Below, in pieces: positions 33,642 through 42,722 of a DNA stretch of 64,000 nt. Within the stretch, counting starts at the first letter, position 1. Each line of letters opens with the position of its first letter. A program made the translations under genes and the position numbers. The notes under the pieces were generated by a model. That model did no database searches. It was not told the DNA's origin and worked only from the letters and a program-made list of their open reading frames with translations. This DNA is from Mesorhizobium sp. M1D.F.Ca.ET.043.01.1.1. GTDB lineage: Bacteria; Pseudomonadota; Alphaproteobacteria; Rhizobiales; Rhizobiaceae. The stretch is from NCBI RefSeq assembly GCF_003952385.1, contig NZ_CP034444.1, positions 6,957,001-7,021,000 on the forward strand, in the 5' to 3' direction.

Positions 33642-35780
33642 ATGACGCTCGACATCAGGGGAAGCATCAAGAACACCAAGCTCAGCTTGAACCAATACGT
33701 GGTCTTTGAAGAACTTATCGCCAATGCGATCGATGCCTATCTCATTCGGCGAGCGAGCGACCAATCCGCGCCGGACATGAATATTGCAATCGAAGTCGAT
33801 TTCTTGCGTGCAGACTTGCTCGACGATCGCGAACTAATGAACGTTTCGTGCGGCGACAACGGATGCGGTCTCGGCGACGACCAACTCAAGGCCTTCCTGA
33901 CAAAGGATACGTCCTACAAGGACGATCTCTCCATCTCTGGCATCGGAAAGTGCAAGGGCGCGGGACGCATCCAGTTCTTCCATCATTTCGCAGCGATGAG
34001 GATCACCAGTACCTACCGGGACGGTGACTCTCTCCTGAAGCGCGAGTTTCGGTATTCCGAACCGCAGAAGCAAATCGAGGCTGATGATTTTACCACGGCG
34101 CCGGTCGCTGAAGCCGACATCGGGACCGTCATCCGGCTTGAGCAATTCAAAGAGGCGGTTCGCCCGCGCGTATCCCACGGTGAGGCCCTCAGCACCCTCT
34201 TCTCGGCGCCGGGGCTGAAAAAGCAGATGCTCGTCGCTTTCCTGCAGCGGCTCGTCGGACTCGGTGAACAGCTCGGCAACTTCGAGATCCGGTTCACCAC
34301 ACGGCACTGGAAGGACGACCAAGCGAAGATCGAAGCGCTACGGCTCGCCGACCTGCCGGCAGTCACTGCCGAGCGTGCTGTTGATGTCGAAGAGCGTGAT
34401 CCTGCATCAGGGGAGCGTCTCGGCACGCGGCAAACATTCAACCTCTCCCACTATCAGCTCGATGCCGAACAGTATGATCTTCCGCGCAACGCCATCGCCT
34501 TCTGTGCCAAGTCCACGCCTGTGAAGGACATCACGGGTCACTACCTCAGGACGCGTACCGAGCAAAACAACCCGGTCGGCGGTTTCCATCATATCGTGCT
34601 GATCGAGGCTGACTATCTGGACGCACGCGTCAACGAGCAGCGCGACGACTTCGACAATATTCCCGACGAGATTCCGAGCGGCGATATGTTTTCGGCGGAA
34701 AAATTGTCCTACGCTGACATTCATGAGGCGCTCGACCCGGTCATCGACGAGATGGTCACTCCTGCCGACTGGAAGAAAGAGGCGGTGCTCAAGGAGGCCA
34801 CCCACCAGTTCGGTATCAGCGAAGCGATGCTACAGGATACCAAGACCAGGATCGTGTACGGCGAATCCGCCCAGTCGGTCGCTGAACGCGTGTTGAGCAA
34901 ATACCAGAAGGCCATCATCGACGAGACCGCCGCGATCTTCAGCCTCAAGGAGGAGATCATGGCAGCCGAGCCGGACTCCGACGAGTTCCGCAAGAAAATC
35001 CATGAGCTTTCCTGGAAATATACGTCATCGCTCAAGAACTTCGACATGGCGAACCTGTCGCAGCTAATCGTGCGTCGCGCCGCGATCGTCGATATCCTCG
35101 ATCTCGCCTGCGGCCAGCGGCTTGCCATGCAGGTGGCCGCCGACGGCGCCAGACGCAAGGATGAGCAGATCATCCACAGCATCTTTTTCCCGATGCGCAA
35201 GGACAGCACCGAAACGACTGATCACGATATCTGGTTGCTGAGCGAAGAGTACCAATATTATGACTATATCGCGTCGGATTTGCCGCTCGCGAACATCAGA
35301 TGGAACGATGACACCAATGTATTTGAGAGTGACATCGACGAGGCACTTCGAAAAATTCTTGCGAAACGCACGAGCGACAACGGGGGCAAGCGTCCCGACA
35401 TCGCGGTGTTCAGTAAGGAGGGCTCGGCGATCATCGTCGAATTCAAGGCGCCTGGTGTTTCCACTGACGAGCATATCGGCGATCTCTCCGAATATGCTCA
35501 GCTGCTTGCGGCGAAATCCGGCGGCAAACTCAGAAAATTCTATGGCTATCTGATCGGCGATAGCGTCAATACGCTGCGTCTGAGCGGGAACTGGACGCCG
35601 TTCCCGACCGGCAAGGGCTGGTTCCAATCAAGCGAACTGAAGGATCCCGAGACGCGGCAATCGCTGGGTGAGACCTATTTCGAGATACTCCATTTCAGTG
35701 ATGTGATCGACCGCGCCAAAAAACGCATTGGCGTCTACCAGGACAAACTCAAACTGGACTTCCGTCGCGACAACATTTGA
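33642..35780 (+). CDS. GHKL ATPase fused to a PD-(D/E)XK-like domain
   Basis: About 712 residues (numbered below from the alternative TTG start at 33627, 717 residues). The N-terminal Hsp90/MutL/MORC-type ATP site has the N-box VVFEELIANAIDAY (E29, N33), the G1 box CGDNGCGL (D77-G81) and the G2 box SGIGKCKGAG (104-113). A middle transducer-like region and a charged helical part follow (about 370-500). The C-terminal domain has KRPDIAVFSKEGSAIIVEFK with D591, E605 and K607 in PD-(D/E)XK spacing, and SEYAQLLAAKSGGKLRKFYG after it. It would couple ATP-driven dimer closing to DNA cutting (inference). I know of no named family with exactly this layout, although GHKL-plus-nuclease proteins occur in defence islands. 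The start is uncertain. Confidence 0.75.
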   Translation: MTLDIRGSIKNTKLSLNQYVVFEELIANAIDAYLIRRASDQSAPDMNIAIEVDFLRADLLDDRELMNVSCGDNGCGLGDDQLKAFLTKDTSYKDDLSISGIGKCKGAGRIQFFHHFAAMRITSTYRDGDSLLKREFRYSEPQKQIEADDFTTAPVAEADIGTVIRLEQFKEAVRPRVSHGEALSTLFSAPGLKKQMLVAFLQRLVGLGEQLGNFEIRFTTRHWKDDQAKIEALRLADLPAVTAERAVDVEERDPASGERLGTRQTFNLSHYQLDAEQYDLPRNAIAFCAKSTPVKDITGHYLRTRTEQNNPVGGFHHIVLIEADYLDARVNEQRDDFDNIPDEIPSGDMFSAEKLSYADIHEALDPVIDEMVTPADWKKEAVLKEATHQFGISEAMLQDTKTRIVYGESAQSVAERVLSKYQKAIIDETAAIFSLKEEIMAAEPDSDEFRKKIHELSWKYTSSLKNFDMANLSQLIVRRAAIVDILDLACGQRLAMQVAADGARRKDEQIIHSIFFPMRKDSTETTDHDIWLLSEEYQYYDYIASDLPLANIRWNDDTNVFESDIDEALRKILAKRTSDNGGKRPDIAVFSKEGSAIIVEFKAPGVSTDEHIGDLSEYAQLLAAKSGGKLRKFYGYLIGDSVNTLRLSGNWTPFPTGKGWFQSSELKDPETRQSLGETYFEILHFSDVIDRAKKRIGVYQDKLKLDFRRDNI

Positions 35781-35861
35781 ACTGCGACCGCGCCCTTGGG
35801 TCCGCCTAGCGCGTTTGAGTTCCGGGAGCGGACTGGCAGGACTCGGCCCCTCGGGCACCAG

Positions 35862-36629
35862 CTAAACGTCGACGATAACGGGAGGTCCTAAGCCGCCAAC
35901 CTGTAGTCGTTTCAGTGATGGGCTGCTGAGATCGACTTCAATTTCTGATGTGAAGGGAACTGCGTAAGTTTCGGCGTCGAATCCCCTGAAAGCGACCCCG
36001 GCAGCCTTCATTGCCTTAAATACCTTGCAAACGGCGGAAACGAAGATGGGCATCAAGTCCAAATAGATTTGATCCTTCGGGTATCGGTCACGTAACCCGC
36101 GGTCGCGGATTGCCGGAAGTTTGAGCTGCATATCGATGCCTTCCATCCTCCGCACAGCCTTGTCGCTGCCGACGATGGTGTCGAGGTAGGGCGAGGCGCA
36201 TGAAGGGTCAAGCCGAGCGTCCAGATCGTCCAGCCTGACGTAATGGGACATCTGGATTGGAATGCCATGAAGCGTGGGGTGGCTCGCAAGAAGGAAGGAA
36301 GCCCCGCACCAGCGATCCAGATCGGTATCGAGGTACAGACGCCGATTCAAACTGTGGAACAGGGGATGATTACGATGATGGATTGCATTGCGTACCGCTA
36401 AGAGCACGGTGGTATCGCCGTTACCGAAATATGGGAACAGGCCCTTCGAGACATCATAGAGCGTGTGAAAGGCCTCAAGCTTCATTTCGAAAGTGCGATC
36501 CAGGTTGTCAATCGCCTCCTCGGGATCAACTTTGAATAGCTCACCAAAGCGCATGTGCGTCTCGACATACATTCGCATGATGTTCGCTAAGCTGCCGATC
36601 GCTCTTTCTATGATCTGATTGCTGCTCAA
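35862..36629 (-). CDS. hypothetical protein, 255 residues
   Basis: Not recognised. A helical N-terminal half (SLANIMRMYVETHMRFGELF, EAFHTLYDVSKGLFPYFGNG) contains AVRNAIHHRNHPLFHS, an R-N-x-x-x-H-like motif (RNAIHH) that recalls HEPN/RNase-type proteins. The C-terminal half has VSAVCKVFKAMKAAGVAF and ends in short strands. The start is TTG; the next methionine is at residue 18. It is convergent with the GHKL gene (81-bp gap) and lies 0.17 kb from the IS element. The HEPN resemblance is weak and is inference only. Confidence 0.6.
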   Translation of the reverse strand: MSSNQIIERAIGSLANIMRMYVETHMRFGELFKVDPEEAIDNLDRTFEMKLEAFHTLYDVSKGLFPYFGNGDTTVLLAVRNAIHHRNHPLFHSLNRRLYLDTDLDRWCGASFLLASHPTLHGIPIQMSHYVRLDDLDARLDPSCASPYLDTIVGSDKAVRRMEGIDMQLKLPAIRDRGLRDRYPKDQIYLDLMPIFVSAVCKVFKAMKAAGVAFRGFDAETYAVPFTSEIEVDLSSPSLKRLQVGGLGPPVIVDV

Positions 36630-36800
36630 TCGTGTCGTTCCGATATGGTGGCCATCGTGCAGTCGCCACGACCAAGCCGTTGTCCCAACGACGCGTGCCG
36701 GGGAGCGCTTCTTGTAGACCGACGGTCTTGATTGACAAGATCAATGGCAGCCTTCCGACCTTTGAAGTCCAGCAGCCGCCAGTCCCGCTTCTGATGCGGT

Positions 36801-36812
36801 GGACGGCTCTCC
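36801..36812 (+). repeat. left subterminal inverted repeat of the IS1111-type element
   Basis: GGACGGCTCTCC, perfect complement of the right copy. Confidence 0.8.
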
Positions 36813-36857
36813 TCCCGCCCTGCGGTATGATCGTGGGGCCAGAGCTGGAGGAGATCT

Positions 36858-37883
36858 ATGATGGGCAACGTTACGACGATTGGTCTGGATATTGCGAAGT
36901 CAGTGTTTCAAGTTCACGGCGTGGATGCGGCGAGTGAGGTTGTCTTTCGCAAGAAGCTGACGCGTGGGCGCGTGCTGGCATTCTTCGAGAGCCTGCCACG
37001 TTGCCTGGTCGGAATCGAAGCCTGCAGCTCGTCGCACTATTGGGCAAGAGAGCTAACTTCACGTGGCCATGATGTGCGGCTGCTGCCGGCACAGTATGTG
37101 AAGCCTTATCTGAAGCGGCAGAAGAATGATGCTGCAGACGCAGAGGCGATCTGCGAGGCGGTGACACGGCCAACCATGCGCTTCGTGCCGGTGAAGACTC
37201 CCCAGCAGCAAAGTGTGATGATGCTTCACCGGGTCCTGTTGATGCTCAACCGCCAGCGGACACAGATATCGAACGCGTTGCGAGCGCACCTATCCGAGTT
37301 CGGGATCGTGGCGCCGATCGGGCGGAATGGGGTCGAACAATTGCTCGTGGTCGTCAACGACGAGAACGACGCCAGGATACCTGCCGACGCGCGGCTATGC
37401 CTGCGCATGCTCGAGGCGCAGCTCAGGGTCGTGAAGGCGCAGATCCTGGAGAATGATCGAAGGGTGCGGGCGAGTGCGCGAGAGACCGAGCTTGGTCGCA
37501 GGTTGATGGAGATTCCCGGCGTAGGCCCGCTACTGGCGAGTGCGTTCGTCGCGACCGTCGCCGATGTTCACGCATTCAAGTCGGGGCGCTGCCTATCGGC
37601 CTGGATCGGACTCGTGCCGAAGCAGAACTCTAGCGGGGGAAAAGAGAAGCTTGGCAGCATCTCAAAGGCCGGCAATCGCTACCTGCGTCAATTACTCGTT
37701 GTCGGCGCAATGGCGGTCATCCGCTATGCCGAACGGAACGGGACGAGGAGGCCATGGCTTGTGCAGTTGATGGCGCGGCGAACAGCCAAGGTTGCGGCGG
37801 TTGCGTTGGCCAATAAGACCGCCCGGATGGTTTGGGCATTGATGACGAACGGCGAGCGCTACAGAGAGCCGGTCATCGCATAA
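36858..37883 (+). CDS. IS110-family (IS1111 group) transposase
   Basis: 341 residues. The N-terminal RuvC-like DEDD domain has TIGLDIAKSVFQVHGVD (first D), CLVGIEACSSSHYWAREL (E) and KNDAADAEAICEAV (DxxD). A coiled middle region and the C-terminal transposase_20 domain follow, with LMEIPGVGPLLASAFVATV and SAWIGLVPKQNSSGGKEKLG, including the catalytic serine expected in SSGG. It has full length and no frameshift, so it is likely active. ATG at 36858 or 36861, with GGAGGAG just upstream. IS110 transposases use a bridge RNA from the element's non-coding end to choose donor and target. Confidence 0.93.
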   Translation: MMGNVTTIGLDIAKSVFQVHGVDAASEVVFRKKLTRGRVLAFFESLPRCLVGIEACSSSHYWARELTSRGHDVRLLPAQYVKPYLKRQKNDAADAEAICEAVTRPTMRFVPVKTPQQQSVMMLHRVLLMLNRQRTQISNALRAHLSEFGIVAPIGRNGVEQLLVVVNDENDARIPADARLCLRMLEAQLRVVKAQILENDRRVRASARETELGRRLMEIPGVGPLLASAFVATVADVHAFKSGRCLSAWIGLVPKQNSSGGKEKLGSISKAGNRYLRQLLVVGAMAVIRYAERNGTRRPWLVQLMARRTAKVAAVALANKTARMVWALMTNGERYREPVIA

Positions 37884-38132
37884 ACTGAGACAAGGCGAGC
37901 AGTCGCCGACGAAGTTGGAAAGGGCGGACAGGAGCTAATGCACAAAGCCGGTTGAAACCGCCGGATCAGGAAAACCCACTGGGGCCGTGCACTTCTAGTG
38001 CGAGCTTTCGATCGGGACCTGAGCCGCGCGAATGGCATTATGGCCAGCGGCACATGAAAGGCCGCACCTACAGGTCGGATACATGGCCGCACCAACCAAC
38101 AAAGGCAGAAGCTCAAATATCCCCTTGCCAAC
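37884..38132 (+). ncRNA. candidate bridge-RNA region of the IS1111-type element
   Basis: Non-coding 249 bp between the transposase stop and the right subterminal repeat. In the IS1111 group the bridge RNA is encoded at this end (family knowledge). Small hairpins are visible: CGGTT/AACCG around 37945 and GCAC/GTGC at 37989-38001. The exact RNA ends and guide loops were not determined. Confidence 0.35.
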
Positions 38133-38144
38133 GGAGAGCCGTCC
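38133..38144 (-). repeat. right subterminal inverted repeat of the IS1111-type element
   Basis: GGAGAGCCGTCC, complement of the left copy. Between here and 38380 no gene is supported. Confidence 0.8.
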
Positions 38145-38380
38145 ATACACGGCCCCGACGCTGCCTTGGCGCGCGCCGAGGCCAGCGCCGTAAGCCCTTC
38201 GACCCGAATTGAATCACATCCCGGAATCCGGTGGCAAGCCGATCGCCGCAGTCCACAGCGGAAAGGCTATTTTCATGACGTCGATGTTGAGAAGGGTGAT
38301 GCCGGTGGCCTACCTTTGCGTAAGCACACTGAGTCCGCGGACGTTGACGCCATGGTCACGCCGAAACTATGGGGTCGCCG

Positions 38381-39505
38381 ATGGAAGGGCAGGAACTGAT
38401 CGAGATCGCGGATCGGCTGAAGGTCCTGGCAGATGGGCTTGAGGTCGACGAACTCACCCAAGGATTGCGACGCATCGGCGCGGTGTGCGAGCAGGTCGGG
38501 CAGGCCTGGAGTGGGTCCAACCTCGGCTACCATTCCGTCGTGTACTATGCGGGTTTGGCACGGCCTCCCGCCGACGCACATTTCAGCATCGAGTCTGGGA
38601 TAGCAGACGCGTGGCCGTTGGATGGCTCGGTCGGGACCTGGGAAGAGTATCGCTATGACGACGTGGTGGCGGAGATTAAACGCCGTGGTGGCAATCCCGA
38701 TCTGAAAAAGATGGAGGTCGAATCTCGTGCGGTGGCGCAAGCGGTCGATGAAGCGAAGCAAACGATCGCCTCTTTGCTCTCCGAGGCGTTGCGCGACCGT
38801 CCAGACAGTTTCCTCGAGGATGTGAAATCAAAGATCGCAGACGAGCGCGTCCTTTCAGAGCAGGATGGCGCGCGGGCGATGCTGCCCCGGGGCCAAATCA
38901 TCTCGCGTGACATGCGCGCGATGACGCAGGGCATGCGCTTAGCGCCACACCAAGCCGTCACGCTTAAGATGGCGTTACTCGGGGCACCGGGCATCGTCGC
39001 GCGTAAGATCTCCGGTCTTGCACGGCAGGCCGGTTCCCATCTTCTCCGGGTGGAGGGGCGGAAGCGAAAATCCGCGCTGGTGGGCACCAATGTGTTCATT
39101 GGCCACGGCCGCAGTCTCCTTTGGCGCGCGCTCAAAGACTTCGTCCAGGACCGGCTGCATTTGCCGGCCGACGAGTTCAATCGCGTCCCCGTGGCAGGCG
39201 TTACAAATATCGCCCGGTTGTCCGAGATGCTCGATTCCGCGGCGATCGCTTTCATCATCCTCACCGCCGAGGATGAAATGAAGGATGGCAAGCTACAGGC
39301 ACGCATGAATGTCATTCACGAGGTCGGCCTGTTTCAAGGTCGACTCGGTTTCACCCGGGCGCTTGTGATGCTTGAGGAAGGATGCGAAGAGTTTTCTAAC
39401 ATCCAGGGCCTTGGCCAGTTGCGGTTTCCCGTAGGCAATATCACAGCTTCGTTTGAGGACGTTCGACGTCTCCTTGAGCGCGAAGGTCTGATCGATACCC
39501 ACTAG
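38381..39505 (+). CDS. TIR-like (CAP12/PCTIR-type) nucleotide-binding protein
   Basis: 374 residues. The last 150 residues form a TIR-like domain: NVFIGHGRSLLWRALKDFVQ, VAGVTNIARLSEMLDSAAIA, FIILTAEDEMKDG, NVIHEVGLFQGRLGFTRALV (with the glutamate typical of NAD-cleaving TIR domains in IHEVGLFQG) and a final LRFPVGNI. This is the PF10137-type domain of CBASS/Pycsar-like effectors, which degrade NAD+ when triggered. The N-terminal 220 residues are helical and not recognised; they contain MEGQELIEIADRLKVLADGL and a YHSVVYYAGL segment. No cyclase gene is adjacent, so the sensor is unknown. GGGG six bases before 38381 supports this start; 38369 is possible. Confidence 0.8.
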   Translation: MEGQELIEIADRLKVLADGLEVDELTQGLRRIGAVCEQVGQAWSGSNLGYHSVVYYAGLARPPADAHFSIESGIADAWPLDGSVGTWEEYRYDDVVAEIKRRGGNPDLKKMEVESRAVAQAVDEAKQTIASLLSEALRDRPDSFLEDVKSKIADERVLSEQDGARAMLPRGQIISRDMRAMTQGMRLAPHQAVTLKMALLGAPGIVARKISGLARQAGSHLLRVEGRKRKSALVGTNVFIGHGRSLLWRALKDFVQDRLHLPADEFNRVPVAGVTNIARLSEMLDSAAIAFIILTAEDEMKDGKLQARMNVIHEVGLFQGRLGFTRALVMLEEGCEEFSNIQGLGQLRFPVGNITASFEDVRRLLEREGLIDTH

Positions 39506-39759
39506 GCTGTCATCGACGCACGCCTGGCGCCCCTGCTAAGAGCGGTCGGGCCGGCTTCCATCCCTAACGCTTTAGGCTTTGGCCGTAGACGCGATCGATT
39601 TCGCTTGTCCCTGCCCGAGTTTAGGTCGCTGCTTTCCCGCAATCCGTTGGGACAGAAGGTCGTCAGAAAACTCAGCATTGGCAACGTGCGCACGACAGCG
39701 ACGTCCTGACTTCATTTCGGACTGCCACACAGATAATTCCGGACATAGCAAGCCTCAAA

Positions 39760-41151
39760 TTAATTTGATTCAAATATCGCCGTTACTTGGATTGGATTCA
39801 GGATGCCTTCCGACTCGATCACCTGCCTCAATCCGATGCCTTCGACAAGCGCCCGGTGGGCTAGCTTGGCGGCTTTGCTGTATCCTAAGACTGGGTTCAG
39901 AGCGGCGGCTAAGATCAATGAATTGTCGTGCAGCGATCTGCAGCGCTCGGCGTCGGCTTCAATGCCGTCAATGCAACGTATTCGTAAGAGGTCCATGCCT
40001 TTTGCAAGCAGGCGTATGGATTGCAGAATGTTGAGAACGATTACAGGTTCCATTGCGTTCAATTGCAGCTGCCCCGCACTGGCAGCAAGCGTGACGGTCA
40101 GGTCATTTCCAATCACCTGGAACCCGATCTGATTCATCATCTCCGGGATAACCGGATTGACTTTTCCCGGCATGATGGATGAGCCGGCCTGCAGTGCAGG
40201 GAGACGTATTTCGCCGATTCCCGCGCGCGGCCCACTAGAGAGCAGGCGAAGGTCGTTGCACACCTTTGACAGTTTTACGGAGATGCGCTTCAATGCGCCG
40301 GAGACAGTTACGAAGGCACCGGTGTCCGACGTAGCCTCGACCAGATTGCGCGCGGGACGAACGGCTACACCTGAGATGTTTGATAAATGCGCACAGGCGA
40401 TACCTGAAAACCCTTTCGGGGCATTTACGCCTGTGCCTATCGCGGTGCCGCCCAGATTGACTTCTGTCATCAGCTGAATAGAGCTCTCAAACAGAAGAAT
40501 GTCATTCTCGATAGTTGCGGCGAAGGCATCAAATTCCTGACCAAGATACATCGGCACCGCGTCCTGGAGTTGGGTGCGTCCTACCTTGACAATGCCGGCG
40601 AACTCCAATCCTTTTTGCCGGAATGCCGCAGCAAGCTCGCGCTGGGAATTAAGCAACGTCTCGCAACAGCGTAGCAGGGTTAGCCGAATCGCGGTCGGAT
40701 ATACATCGTTGGTTGACTGGGAAAGGTTGACGTGGTCGTTTGGATTGATCGTGTCGTAGTCGCCCGCTCGGTTGCCGATATCCAACAGTGACAAGTTGGC
40801 GATCACTTCATTAAAATTCATGTTAGTCGACGTGCCTGCGCCGCCTTGCATCATGTCGACTGGAAAATGTGGCTTTAGAACATCCCCGGCAATAATTCGG
40901 TCGCAAGCCCGGGCGATAGCCGCTCCGATGCCGGGCTGGATCAGACCAAGCTCCAAATTCGCCTCAACAGCAGCCTTCTTGACCATTGCCATGGCCGCTA
41001 TGAACTCCGGGAAGTCATGCAGGCGGATGCCCGAAACGTCGAAATTCTCGGCCGCTCGGAGTGTGTGAATTCCGAAGAGAGCATCAGAAGGCAGGTGCCT
41101 TTCGCCAACCAGGTCGCTCTCAACGCGCGTGTCCGCTTCCACAGTCACCAT
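39760..41151 (-). CDS. aspA: aspartate ammonia-lyase (fumarase/aspartase superfamily)
   Basis: 463 residues. It removes ammonia from aspartate to give fumarate, or is a close relative. The N-terminus is ESDLVGERHLPSDALFGIHT, the middle has MMQGGAGTSTNMNFNEVIAN and NDHVNLSQSTNDVYPTAIRL, and the superfamily signature GSSIMPGKVNP is at about residue 325, with the mobile serine loop. Q-T-x-L-QDAVP-type residues (GRTQLQDAVPMYLGQE) are present. GIHTLRAAENF favours aspartase over fumarase. It is the last gene of a four-gene minus-strand set and starts eight bases after the aldehyde dehydrogenase stop, so it should dispose of the aspartate formed by that enzyme. Confidence 0.88.
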   Translation of the reverse strand: MVTVEADTRVESDLVGERHLPSDALFGIHTLRAAENFDVSGIRLHDFPEFIAAMAMVKKAAVEANLELGLIQPGIGAAIARACDRIIAGDVLKPHFPVDMMQGGAGTSTNMNFNEVIANLSLLDIGNRAGDYDTINPNDHVNLSQSTNDVYPTAIRLTLLRCCETLLNSQRELAAAFRQKGLEFAGIVKVGRTQLQDAVPMYLGQEFDAFAATIENDILLFESSIQLMTEVNLGGTAIGTGVNAPKGFSGIACAHLSNISGVAVRPARNLVEATSDTGAFVTVSGALKRISVKLSKVCNDLRLLSSGPRAGIGEIRLPALQAGSSIMPGKVNPVIPEMMNQIGFQVIGNDLTVTLAASAGQLQLNAMEPVIVLNILQSIRLLAKGMDLLRIRCIDGIEADAERCRSLHDNSLILAAALNPVLGYSKAAKLAHRALVEGIGLRQVIESEGILNPIQVTAIFESN

Positions 41152-41159
41152 TTGCTGTT

Positions 41160-42569
41160 TTATCCGCGGTTGATACAAACAACTTTGGGCTGGGTCATTT
41201 CCTCATAGGCGAAGCGCACGCCTTCCCTGCCTATGCTGCCGTATTTAGAGCCTCCGAACGGCATGGCATCGAAGCGGTAATCGGAGGAGTCGTTGATCAT
41301 CACCCCGCCAGCCTCGATCCTGTTTGCCGCCTCAAGCGCGACAGACAGGTTGCTGGTGAAAATGCCGGCATGCAGACTGTATTCCGGCTGATTGGCCATC
41401 TCGATGGCTTCGTCGAGGGTCCTGAAAGGAGCAAGCATGACCACCGGCGCGAACACTTCCTCATGCCATAGCCGGCAGCTCGTCGGAGTGCCTTCGAGAA
41501 CGGTGGGGTGGTAGAGGGAGCCTTCACGCTGGTGGCCGCAAAGCAGTTTGGCGCCGGCGTTGATAGCGTCATTGACCGCTGCTTCGGTGCGTTCGGCGAC
41601 CTCCTGCGATATCATCGGACCGACATCGGTGTCCTCGTGGAAAGGATCGCCTGCCTTGAGCCTTTTGGTTGCGCCGACAAAGGCATCGCGGAAGCGTTCA
41701 TAAAGTTCGGACTGCACCAGGACACGTTGAGCGCCGATGCAATTTTGCCCGGCAGCCCAGAAGGCGCCGGATACGCAGCCTTCGACCGCCTTGTCGAAGG
41801 CGCAATCGTTCATCACGACGACCGGCGCATTGCCGCCCAGTTCCATCGCGAGTTTCTTCAGTCCAGCTTTCCGGGTAATGGCTTCCCCGGTGGCGAAGCC
41901 GCCGGTGAAGGAGACCATGCGGACGTCTCGTGCAGCAACCAGGGCTGTAACGAGTTCTCTGTCGCCGTGAACAACGGTAATGACCTCCCGCGGCAAGCCC
42001 GCCTCCAAAAGCGCGGCGACAAGATTAATCGCGGAAAACGGTGTCAGATTTGACGGTTTGAGCAGCACGGCATTACCGCCGGCGATGGCAGGACCGAGTT
42101 TATGAGCGACAAGGTTCAGGGGGTCGTTGTACGGGGTAATGGCAGCGATGATGCCAAGCGGCTCACGCGTGAACCAGCCCTGACGCTGTTCTGATCCTGC
42201 ATAGGCGTCGAAGGGCACGATCTCGCCGGCGTTGCGTTTCGCCTCTTCGGCGGAAAGCTTCAGCGTGTTGACGCAACGAAGCACTTCCTTGCGGGCCTGA
42301 TTGATCGTCTTGCCGGATTCGCGGACGATGGTCTTAACGAATGTATCACGACGACTCTCGACAATTTGCGCGGCGGACTCGAGGATACTGGCACGCCCAT
42401 GCCTTGGCAGGTTGCGGGAAATCTCGGCCCCGCGACGAGCCCCCGCCACAAGTTCACCGATCTCGCACGCATCTGTTGCATCGACCGTTCCAACAAGCGA
42501 TCCGTCATAGGGGCTATTGACGGTGATCGTCGCCAAGCTGGTCGTGACGTGAAGTTTGGCAGCGGTCAT
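41160..42569 (-). CDS. NAD(P)-dependent aldehyde dehydrogenase
   Basis: 469 residues, full length for the ALDH family. The cofactor segment is [20 protein letters not shown] and [11 protein letters not shown], the glycine motif is [13 protein letters not shown], the catalytic glutamate lies in [14 protein letters not shown] (about 252) and the catalytic cysteine in [14 protein letters not shown] (about 286). The first 37 residues of the longer frame are not protein-like, so ATG at 42569 is the start. Between an aminotransferase and an aspartase, its likely substrate is a semialdehyde such as aspartate semialdehyde (inference); succinate or malonate semialdehyde cannot be ruled out. Confidence 0.88.
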   Translation of the reverse strand: MTAAKLHVTTSLATITVNSPYDGSLVGTVDATDACEIGELVAGARRGAEISRNLPRHGRASILESAAQIVESRRDTFVKTIVRESGKTINQARKEVLRCVNTLKLSAEEAKRNAGEIVPFDAYAGSEQRQGWFTREPLGIIAAITPYNDPLNLVAHKLGPAIAGGNAVLLKPSNLTPFSAINLVAALLEAGLPREVITVVHGDRELVTALVAARDVRMVSFTGGFATGEAITRKAGLKKLAMELGGNAPVVVMNDCAFDKAVEGCVSGAFWAAGQNCIGAQRVLVQSELYERFRDAFVGATKRLKAGDPFHEDTDVGPMISQEVAERTEAAVNDAINAGAKLLCGHQREGSLYHPTVLEGTPTSCRLWHEEVFAPVVMLAPFRTLDEAIEMANQPEYSLHAGIFTSNLSVALEAANRIEAGGVMINDSSDYRFDAMPFGGSKYGSIGREGVRFAYEEMTQPKVVCINRG

Positions 42570-42722
42570 AAGCCGGCTTCCTCTTTCGTTGTGGCGCGCC
42601 CTGCGGCGGGTCCCCAGGCTTGCCGGACAGGCGAGGTTCAAGACCCTGCCCCACCAGTTCCACTGCAGCGAATTGACCATGCCTGGGCAGTTGGTATGGT
42701 CGCTACGAGCGCCCGTGATCAG

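Larger units (their letters stand above)
36801..38144 (+). mobile_element. IS110-family element, IS1111 group, complete
   Basis: About 1.35 kb. The transposase gene is flanked by 12-bp subterminal inverted repeats GGACGGCTCTCC (36801-36812) and GGAGAGCCGTCC (38133-38144), the hallmark of the IS1111 group. The true ends should lie a few bases outside these. No target duplication is expected, since IS110 elements integrate without one. Confidence 0.8.
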
